DNA of 30,634 bases. Source: Robiginitomaculum sp. Lineage in GTDB: Bacteria > Pseudomonadota > Alphaproteobacteria > Caulobacterales > Maricaulaceae. The translations under genes and the position numbers were made by a program. The notes beneath the pieces are model-generated. The model did no database searches and had not been told where the DNA came from. It saw only the letters and a program-made list of their open reading frames with translations. Location: the NCBI GenBank assembly GCA_002733485.1, contig NVVU01000017.1:7553-38186 (forward strand), written 5' to 3'. Below, piece by piece: positions 7,468 to 13,992 of the stretch; within the stretch, counting starts at the first letter, position 1; every line of letters begins with the position of its first letter.

Positions 7468-9618
7468 GTGGCCGAACGATCTTTCGCAAAAGAAGTCCAA
7501 AAACTGAAACTGGGTAAGGGCGAGACCTTTCACGGCGAAGGCATTTTGGCGGTTACAAAGGCATTGTTGCAGGCCGGGGTTTCCTATGTTGGCGGCTATC
7601 AGGGCGCTCCCATATCGCACCTGATGGACGTGCTTAGCGATGCCGAGCCGATCCTGAATGATCTGGGCGTGCATTTTGAAACCAGCGCGTCTGAGGCCGC
7701 CGCCGCTGCCATGCTAGCCGCCTCGGTCAATTACCCGTTGCGCGGGGCAGTCACCTGGAAATCCACCGTGGGCACCAATGTGGCGTCCGATGCGCTGGCC
7801 TCGGTTGCCTCCAGCGGCGTGATGGGCGGCGCGCTGATCATTGTTGGCGAAGATTATGGCGAAGGCTCCTCCATCATGCAGGAGCGCTCGCACCCCTTTG
7901 CCATGAAGTCGCAAATCTGGCTTCTGGACCCGCGCCCCAATCTTACGTCGATCACGCAAATGGTGGAAAAAGGGTTCGAGCTTTCCGAGGCCTCTAATAC
8001 CCCGGTCATGCTGGAATTGCGCATTCGTGCCTGTCATGTCTCGGGCAGTTTTACCGCCAAAGACAATGTCAGCCCCACTTTTACCCTGGCTGAAGCTATG
8101 GAAAATCCAGTACGCGATTATGGCCGGGTGGTGCTGCCGCCCTCCAATTTCGTCCACGAGGTAGAAAAGGTAGAAAAGCGCTGGCCTGCCGCCGTTTCCT
8201 ATATCAAAAAGCACAGGCTGAACGAATTTCTGGGCGGTTCCACTGGCGATGTGGGCATCATCGTTCAGGGCGGGCTTTACAACACCTTGATGCGGGCCAT
8301 GCAATTGGCCGGCCTTGCCGACAATTTTGGCCGCACCGACATTCCGATTTATTGTCTGAATGTCACCTATCCAATGATCGAGGACGAGGTACGCGGCTTT
8401 TGCGCCGACAAGCGCGCCGTTCTGATGGTCGAGGAAGGCCAGCCCGAATATATCGAACAGGTCCTGAACACTATTTTGCGCCAGGCCGATTTGCAAACCC
8501 GCATAGTCGGCAAAGAAATATTGCCACGCGCAGGTGAATATACCGGCCAGGTTTTGCGCGATGGCTTGCAGGCGTTTTTTGCAGCCCATGCTCCCGGCAA
8601 GATCAAGGGGGCCAAGCCGGACCAGTCTCTGGAAGCCAAAACCCAGAAACAATTGGTGCAAAATGTGCCCCCGCGCCCGGTTGGCTTTTGCACCGGCTGT
8701 CCGGAACGCCCGGTGTTTACCGCCATGAAGCTGATACAGCGCGAGCTGGGAGATTTTCATGTCTCCTGCGATATTGGCTGTCACCTCTTCTCCATTCTGC
8801 CACCCTTTAATATTGGCAACACCACCATGGGCTATGGCCTGGGCTGGTCCGGGGCCTCGGCCTTTAATACCGCCGCTGGCAAGCGCACGATCAGTATTAT
8901 GGGTGATGGCGGGTTTTGGCATAATGGCCTGACCAGCGGCGTTGGCGGCGCGGTTTTTAACCAGAACGACAACGTGCTGGTGATTATCGACAATGGCTAT
9001 TCGGCGGCCACGGGGGGACAGGACCTTCTTTCCTCGCGCGCGCAAAATACCAACCGCATTACCGGCCAACCCATAGAGCGGGCGGTGCGCGGCCTGGGGG
9101 TAAACTGGGTGCGTCCGGTCAACACCTATGACCTTGGCAAAATGGTCAACACCTTGCGCGAAGCCCTGACCACCGACGTTAAGGGGCCCAAAATTATTCT
9201 GGCGCAGTCCGAATGCATGCTGAATAAACAGCGCCGTGACAAGCCCCTGGAGCGCAAAGCCATTCAGGATGGCCAGCGCACCGTGAAAACCCGTTTTGGC
9301 GTGGATGCCGATACCTGCACCGGCGACCATGCCTGCATCCGCCTTTCCGGCTGTCCTTCCCTGACCATTGCCGACAATCCGGACCCTTTGCGCGAAGACC
9401 CGGTCACCCGCGTCAACAATGATTGCGTGGGCTGCGGCGTTTGCGGCGAGATCGCCCATGCCGCCATATTGTGTCCTTCTTTTTACCGTGCCGAAATTCT
9501 CCACAACCCGACACGGTGGGATCGCGCTCGCGCCGCCGTGCGCCATGGCGTTATCAGTTTTTTACAAGGGCGCGCCGATAAAAAACGCACCCGATATTCA
9601 TTCGGCGAGGCCTCATGA
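7468..9618 (+). CDS. iorA: Indolepyruvate ferredoxin oxidoreductase alpha-subunit-like protein (TPP and 2x[4Fe-4S])
   Basis: The 716-residue product has the IorA layout: an N-terminal pyrimidine-binding domain (E-T-S-A-S-E-A-A-A-A-A-M-L-A ... G-E-D-Y-G-E-G-S-S), a TPP-binding domain with G-F-C-T-G-C-P-E-R-P and G-D-G-G-F-W-H-N-G-L at 479-488, and a C-terminal ferredoxin-like region with Cys617/623/629 and Cys653/656/659/669. Authentic IorAB oxidatively decarboxylates arylpyruvates to aryl-acetyl-CoA, reducing ferredoxin. Here the substrate is unknown: an indolepyruvate source would link to tryptophan, but homologues near aromatic-CoA clusters may do other redox work. The start is GTG 7468, with AAGGA 7 nt upstream. 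The stop overlaps iorB by 4 nt (ATGA), so subunit synthesis is coupled. Confidence 0.88.
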   Translation: MAERSFAKEVQKLKLGKGETFHGEGILAVTKALLQAGVSYVGGYQGAPISHLMDVLSDAEPILNDLGVHFETSASEAAAAAMLAASVNYPLRGAVTWKSTVGTNVASDALASVASSGVMGGALIIVGEDYGEGSSIMQERSHPFAMKSQIWLLDPRPNLTSITQMVEKGFELSEASNTPVMLELRIRACHVSGSFTAKDNVSPTFTLAEAMENPVRDYGRVVLPPSNFVHEVEKVEKRWPAAVSYIKKHRLNEFLGGSTGDVGIIVQGGLYNTLMRAMQLAGLADNFGRTDIPIYCLNVTYPMIEDEVRGFCADKRAVLMVEEGQPEYIEQVLNTILRQADLQTRIVGKEILPRAGEYTGQVLRDGLQAFFAAHAPGKIKGAKPDQSLEAKTQKQLVQNVPPRPVGFCTGCPERPVFTAMKLIQRELGDFHVSCDIGCHLFSILPPFNIGNTTMGYGLGWSGASAFNTAAGKRTISIMGDGGFWHNGLTSGVGGAVFNQNDNVLVIIDNGYSAATGGQDLLSSRAQNTNRITGQPIERAVRGLGVNWVRPVNTYDLGKMVNTLREALTTDVKGPKIILAQSECMLNKQRRDKPLERKAIQDGQRTVKTRFGVDADTCTGDHACIRLSGCPSLTIADNPDPLREDPVTRVNNDCVGCGVCGEIAHAAILCPSFYRAEILHNPTRWDRARAAVRHGVISFLQGRADKKRTRYSFGEAS

Positions 9619-11132
9619 AAACCGAGCGCCCAATCACCATTGCCATTACCGCCATGGGCGGACAGGGCGGCGGCGTTCTGGCCGACTGGATTGTTGGTCT
9701 TGGCCAGAATAATGGCTATCTGGCGCAATCCACCTCCGTTCCCGGTGTCGCACAGCGCACCGGTGCAACCATCTATTATGTAGAGTTTTTCCCAAAAGAA
9801 GCCGCCAAAAAAGCCAAACGCGACCCCATTTTGGCGATGATGCCGGTACCTGGCGATGTGGATATCGTCATCGCCTCCGAAATGATGGAGGCCGGCCGGG
9901 CACTGATGCGCGGCTTTGTGACGGGCCGCACTACGCTGATTGCCTCCACCCACCGGGTTTATACCATTTCGGAAAAAGAGCCCCTTGGCGATGGCCGTCA
10001 GGACCCGGACGCCGTAATGGCACTGGCCACCAAAACCGCCGGACGCTTTATTGCTTTTGACATGGACGCCGCCGCCAATGCCACGGGCAGTTTCATCAGC
10101 TCTGTTCTCTTTGGCGCACTGGCCGGGTCCGAGGCCCTGCCGTTTCCCCGCCCCGCCTATGAGAAAATCATCAAACAGAGCGGCAAAGCGGTGGAGGCAA
10201 ATTTGCGAGGCTTTGCCCTTGGTTTTGCAAACAGCACGGGTAGCGCCCCGGCAAAAGCGAATGCCCCCGCGCCGGCTGCCACACCGCCTGCCCCGGTAAT
10301 TGCGCCCCTGATGGCCCGCCTTGGCGATGATTTTTCCCCGGCCTGTCATGACATGCTGCGCCACGGGTTAAAACGCGTGGTCGATTTTCAGGATCCGGCC
10401 TATGGCACGCTCTATCTGGATCGCATGGCCGCCGTGTATGAGCTGGACAAGGCCTATAGTGGGGCCCGGCGCCGCTGGAGGCTAACCCGCGATGTGGCGC
10501 GTTATCTGGCCCTGAAAATGGCCTATGAAGACACCGTGCGCGTGGCGGATTTGAAAACCCGAGCCTCGCGCTTTGCCCGCTTTGCCAAAGAAGTGGGCGC
10601 CAAGGATGACCAGATCATCACCATTACCGAGTTCATGCACCCCCGCGTGGAGGAACTTTGCGATATTTTGCCCGCGCCTTTGGGCCGTTTTGTCTTGCGT
10701 TCATCCGGCGCAAAAGCCTTTCTGGGACTGTTCTTTGGCAAAGGTCGCCGGATTGAAACCACGTCCTTGCGCGGCTTTTTACTGCTTAGTATGATTTCCG
10801 CCTTAAAGCCCCTGCGCCGGTCCTCCCTGCGATTTGGTATAGAAACCACCCGTATCACGGACTGGCTGGACAGCATTACCCGCACCGCCCCGGTCAATTA
10901 CGCTCTGGCGTGCGAGCTTGCCGGTCTGCAACGGCTACTCAAAGGCTATGGAGACACCTATGATCGGGGCATGAAAAATTATGCCACAATTACCGAAGCC
11001 CTTGGCACCTTTGCTGATATGAAAAACGTCCATAAACACGTAAAAACTCTAAAAGAATCCGCCTTGAAAGATGAAGACGGCCTGGCCTTGAAAGCCGCCC
11101 TGGAAAAACTGCAAAACGGGAGAACGACATGA
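9615..11132 (+). CDS. iorB: Indolepyruvate oxidoreductase beta-subunit-like protein with long C-terminal extension
   Basis: Residues ~1-190 are the gamma/beta-type domain of 2-oxoacid:ferredoxin oxidoreductases, with the G-G-Q-G-G-G nucleotide/CoA-proximal motif at 15-20 and S-V-P-G-V-A-Q-R-T-G-A. A Pro/Ala-rich linker (~217-230) leads to a ~270-residue helical extension (up to 505), matching the DUF6537-type tail of long 'indolepyruvate oxidoreductase subunit beta family' proteins. Archaeal IorB is only ~200 residues, so this is an extended bacterial version with a tail of unknown role. The gene overlaps both neighbours by 4 nt, implying stoichiometric production with IorA and the cyclase-family hydrolase. 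Confidence 0.87.
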   Translation: MKTERPITIAITAMGGQGGGVLADWIVGLGQNNGYLAQSTSVPGVAQRTGATIYYVEFFPKEAAKKAKRDPILAMMPVPGDVDIVIASEMMEAGRALMRGFVTGRTTLIASTHRVYTISEKEPLGDGRQDPDAVMALATKTAGRFIAFDMDAAANATGSFISSVLFGALAGSEALPFPRPAYEKIIKQSGKAVEANLRGFALGFANSTGSAPAKANAPAPAATPPAPVIAPLMARLGDDFSPACHDMLRHGLKRVVDFQDPAYGTLYLDRMAAVYELDKAYSGARRRWRLTRDVARYLALKMAYEDTVRVADLKTRASRFARFAKEVGAKDDQIITITEFMHPRVEELCDILPAPLGRFVLRSSGAKAFLGLFFGKGRRIETTSLRGFLLLSMISALKPLRRSSLRFGIETTRITDWLDSITRTAPVNYALACELAGLQRLLKGYGDTYDRGMKNYATITEALGTFADMKNVHKHVKTLKESALKDEDGLALKAALEKLQNGRTT

Positions 11133-11914
11133 ATGGAACTGATGTATTAAGCGCCCTTACCGCCGCACTGGGCGGCGGCGGTGTGCGCGTGGTGGACCTG
11201 ACCCAACCGTTGGAGCCGGCAACCCCGGTTTTGCAATTGCCTCCCGAATTTGTGCAAAACCCGCCCTTTGAGATCGAGGTTCTCTCCAAATATGACGAGC
11301 GCGGGCCGGCCTGGTATTGGAACAAATTCAAATGCGGCGAACATACCGGCACACATTTTGATGCGCCCATTCATTTTGTCACCGGCAAGGATTATGAAAA
11401 CAACGCCACTGACACCATTGCGGTGGAAAAATTCATCGGCCCGGCCTGTGTGATTGATGCCAGTAAAGAGGTGGAAAAAGACCCGGATTTTCTGATTAGC
11501 GTCGATTATGTCAAAGCCTGGGAAGAAATTCACGGCAAAATCGCCTCTGGCTCTTGGGTATTGTTTCGCACCGACTGGTCCAAACGCACCGACCCAGCAG
11601 AGTTTTTGAACTTCCAGGAAGACGGCGCCCACACCCCGGGATGGGAGGCCTCGTGCATTCCGTTTTTGGCCGAGGAACGCGATGTGCTGGGCGTCGGCGT
11701 GGAAACCGTGGGCACGGACGCTGGGCAGGCCCATAGGTTCGAGCCGGCCTTTCCCTGTCATACCTTAATGCATGGGGCCAACAAGTTTGGGCTGGCCAGC
11801 CTGACCAATCTGGACCAGCTCCCGCCCACCGGCGCAATTGTCATTGCGCCGCCTTTGAAAATCGTAGGTGGCTCGGGCAGTCCCTTGCGCGTTTTGGCGC
11901 TCGCCCCGGCATAA
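11129..11914 (+). CDS. Cyclase-family metal hydrolase (kynurenine formamidase-like)
   Basis: The 261-residue product has the defining metal-site motif of the cyclase/kynurenine-formamidase family (PF04199), H-T-G-T-H-F-D-A-P-I-H at 72-82. Members hydrolyse amides, isatin or lactams with a divalent metal in the cytoplasm. Bacterial KynB is usually nearer 210 residues, so this is not an obvious KynB orthologue and may open a cyclic amide or hydrolyse another pathway intermediate. The ATG at 11129 overlaps the iorB TGA by 4 nt. It is the last gene of the operon, followed by a strong terminator. With the partial kynureninase-like gene and the anthraniloyl-CoA-type oxygenase it hints at tryptophan/kynurenine input; this is inference. 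Confidence 0.85.
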   Translation: MNGTDVLSALTAALGGGGVRVVDLTQPLEPATPVLQLPPEFVQNPPFEIEVLSKYDERGPAWYWNKFKCGEHTGTHFDAPIHFVTGKDYENNATDTIAVEKFIGPACVIDASKEVEKDPDFLISVDYVKAWEEIHGKIASGSWVLFRTDWSKRTDPAEFLNFQEDGAHTPGWEASCIPFLAEERDVLGVGVETVGTDAGQAHRFEPAFPCHTLMHGANKFGLASLTNLDQLPPTGAIVIAPPLKIVGGSGSPLRVLALAPA

Positions 11915-11941
11915 TTTTTGCGTTCAAAATGCACCATGGTA

Positions 11942-11969
11942 ACCCTCGCCATCATGGCGGGGGTTTTTT
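11942..11969 (+). terminator. Rho-independent terminator of the ior-like operon
   Basis: A 9-bp stem (11942-11950 with 11956-11964, one G-U pair) with a 5-nt ATCAT loop is followed directly by a run of six T. It lies 27 bp after the cyclase-family stop codon. Confidence 0.9.
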
Positions 11970-12150
11970 GGTTTTATCCCCGCCTTTGCAAGGGATAAGC
12001 AGGGGTAAATGAGGGGCGTTTATGGGGTTGTTTTGCGCTTTTAAGAGGCCAATAAGGGGTAAATCATGGATGATCGAGGGGTAAGTGCTGACCCTTATGG
12101 ACCCTTGGGTTCGCTATGCGAAGGATAACCTTGTCCGCTTCTCTCCCCGT

Positions 12151-12228
12151 GTCATTGCCGGACTTGATCCGGCAATCCAGAGCGACCTTACAACAGAACT
12201 GGATTACCCGGACATACCGGATAATGAC
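12151..12228. repeat. 78-bp imperfect palindromic dispersed element, copy A
   Basis: The element begins GTCATTGCCGG and ends TAATGAC, with internal paired segments CCGGCAATCCAG and CTGGATTACCCGG. A second copy of exactly the same length lies at 19795-19872, with about 62 of 78 positions identical; conserved blocks are at the ends and at CGGCAATCCAGAG and GGATTACCCGGAC. It resembles the abundant palindromic intergenic repeats of Alphaproteobacteria. It could fold into an extended hairpin if transcribed. Confidence 0.85.
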
Positions 12229-12248
12229 AGAAGTGGAAAACCAACCCC

Positions 12249-12268
12249 CTCATCCTGAGCTTGTCGAA
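12249..12268. repeat. Fragment of a CATCCTGAGCTTGTCG-type dispersed repeat
   Basis: The motif CATCCTGAGCTTGTCGAA is one arm of a palindromic repeat scattered through many alphaproteobacterial genomes. The opposite arm is not recognisable here (AAAATGACCC follows), so this is a degenerate or half copy. Recognised from memory, not from a search. Confidence 0.5.
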
Positions 12269-12378
12269 AAATGACCCAATATCACCTCTCTTCATGCAGT
12301 ATTATGTTGCAATGCAGCACTATCCGATGAACAAGCACTCCTTTTGCCTTTGCGCGCCCTATCAACCAGGTCACGACC

Positions 12379-13992
12379 ATGAGAACCACCCTTGCCGCCT
12401 TTGCTGATCGCCTTTCCGCCTCTGGCTGGAAAGAACGCAGCCTGCGTGATTTTACCCCCAAACGCATTCGCATCGAAGTGCTGGCCGGGTTGACCGTGGC
12501 CCTGGCGCTGGTGCCTGAGGCGGTGGCCTTTGCCTTTGTCGCCGGTGTGCATCCGCTGGTGGGGCTGTATGCCGCCTTCCTCGTAGGCCTGATCACCGCC
12601 GTGATGGGCGGCCAGCCGGGCATGATCTCCGGGGCGACCGGGGCGCTGGCCGTGGTGATGGTGGCGCTGGTTTCTGCCCATGGGGTGGAATATCTTTTTG
12701 CCACCGTGGTATTGATGGGCATATTGCAAATTCTGGCGGGCGTATTTCGGCTGGGAAAATTGATCCGTCTGGTGCCCCACCCGGTGATGCTGGGCTTTGT
12801 CAACGGTCTGGCCATTGTCATCTTTCTGGCGCAGCTAACGCAATTTCAGATGGGACCAGAGGGCGACCGGCACTGGATGACCGGCCTGCCGCTTATCCTG
12901 ACTTTGGGGCTGGTTTTGCTAACCATGGGGATTATCTGGCTGATGCCCAAAATCACCAGCGTCATTCCTGCCCCGCTGGCCGGAATTGCCGTGGTGGCCG
13001 CCATTGTCATTGGCTTTGGGCTGGACGTACCACGGGTGGGCGATCTGGCCTCGATCAAAGGCGGTCTGCCGTCTTTTCATCTGCCCATGGTTCCGCTGAA
13101 TATTGAAACGCTGGAGATCATTTTTCCCTATGCCATTATTCTGGCTGCCATTGGCCTGATCGAAAGCCTGTTGACACTGAACCTGGTTGGCGAAATGACC
13201 GGCAAGCACAGCGGCGGGGCCTCGCGCGAATGCCTGGCGCAAGGCGTGGCCAATACGGTGACAGGGCTTTTTGGCGGCATGGGCGGCTGTGCCATGATCG
13301 GCCAGTCGATGATTAATGTGAAATCGGGCGGGCGCACGCGCCTGTCTGCTCTGGCGGCGGCGTTATTCCTGCTTGTGTTTATTTTGCTGGCCTCGGGCCT
13401 GATCGAACAGATCCCGCTGGCCGCCCTTGTGGGCGTAATGTTCATGGTGGTGATCGGCACCTTTGCCTGGCAGAGCCTGCGCATTATGCAGCGCATTCCG
13501 CGTCTGGATGCCTTTGTCATTATTCTGGTCACTGCCGTCACTGTAAAATACGATCTGGCCACGGCCGTAGTGGTCGGCGTGATTGTTTCAGCACTGGCCT
13601 ATGCGTGGAGCAATGCGCGGCGCATTCATGCAGTGATCCGGGACAGTCATTCGGTGAGCGGTGCCAAGGTTTATGAGATCGAAGGGCCGCTGTTTTTTGG
13701 CTCGACAGACGGCTTTGCCGAGCTGTTTACCCCCGATGAAGACCCCGAAATGGTGATTGTCGATTTCATGAAATCGCGCGTGGTAGACCAGTCGGCCTTG
13801 CAGGCCATTGAGGCGTTGGCGTCGAAATACCAGAAGCGCGGCAAGACCCTGCGTTTGCGTCATTTGTCACGCGATTGCCACTCATTGCTAAACCGCGCCG
13901 GTCAGTTGATGGTCGATTCCAATGATGACCCGGATTACGGCCTGGCGGTGGATTATTCGGTACGCACCGGCATTCTGGGCGGCGCGCACTAA
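12379..13992 (+). CDS. SulP-family anion transporter with C-terminal STAS domain
   Basis: The 537-residue membrane protein fits the SulP/SLC26 family: a cytoplasmic N-terminus, many hydrophobic spans from ~residue 33 to 420, the early segment A-L-A-L-V-P-E-A-V-A-F-A-F-V-A-G-V and G-A-T-G-A-L-A-V-V, and a cytoplasmic C-terminal STAS domain from ~430 (I-E-G-P-L-F-F-G-S ... V-D-Q-S-A-L-Q-A-I). SulP proteins import sulfate, bicarbonate, dicarboxylates or other anions, usually with Na+ or H+; the substrate cannot be told here. The start ATG has only a weak upstream CCAGG. The gene converges on the TTL-like fusion, and their stop codons overlap (13989-13992). Confidence 0.93.
   Translation: MRTTLAAFADRLSASGWKERSLRDFTPKRIRIEVLAGLTVALALVPEAVAFAFVAGVHPLVGLYAAFLVGLITAVMGGQPGMISGATGALAVVMVALVSAHGVEYLFATVVLMGILQILAGVFRLGKLIRLVPHPVMLGFVNGLAIVIFLAQLTQFQMGPEGDRHWMTGLPLILTLGLVLLTMGIIWLMPKITSVIPAPLAGIAVVAAIVIGFGLDVPRVGDLASIKGGLPSFHLPMVPLNIETLEIIFPYAIILAAIGLIESLLTLNLVGEMTGKHSGGASRECLAQGVANTVTGLFGGMGGCAMIGQSMINVKSGGRTRLSALAAALFLLVFILLASGLIEQIPLAALVGVMFMVVIGTFAWQSLRIMQRIPRLDAFVIILVTAVTVKYDLATAVVVGVIVSALAYAWSNARRIHAVIRDSHSVSGAKVYEIEGPLFFGSTDGFAELFTPDEDPEMVIVDFMKSRVVDQSALQAIEALASKYQKRGKTLRLRHLSRDCHSLLNRAGQLMVDSNDDPDYGLAVDYSVRTGILGGAH

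Larger units (their letters stand above)
11970..12378. other. Gene-free intergenic stretch with short motifs and dispersed repeats
   Basis: Between the operon terminator and the SulP gene I see no convincing coding frame on either strand. The stretch holds three exact copies of AGGGGTAA (12001, 12055, 12077), a 78-bp imperfect palindromic element (12151-12228) and a 20-bp fragment (12249-12268) of another repeat type frequent in alphaproteobacterial genomes. A promoter for the SulP gene should lie in the last ~100 bp but none is clear. Confidence 0.6.

Noticed and set aside
7714..9546. 610-residue open frame antisense to iorA
   Set aside because: The sense frame has complete TPP and iron-sulfur motifs; the antisense product is a low-complexity shadow from GC-rich codons with no family pattern.
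12282..12821. 179-residue minus-strand frame over the start of the SulP gene
   Set aside because: It is a shadow of the transmembrane coding sequence, with Thr/Ala-rich low-complexity content.
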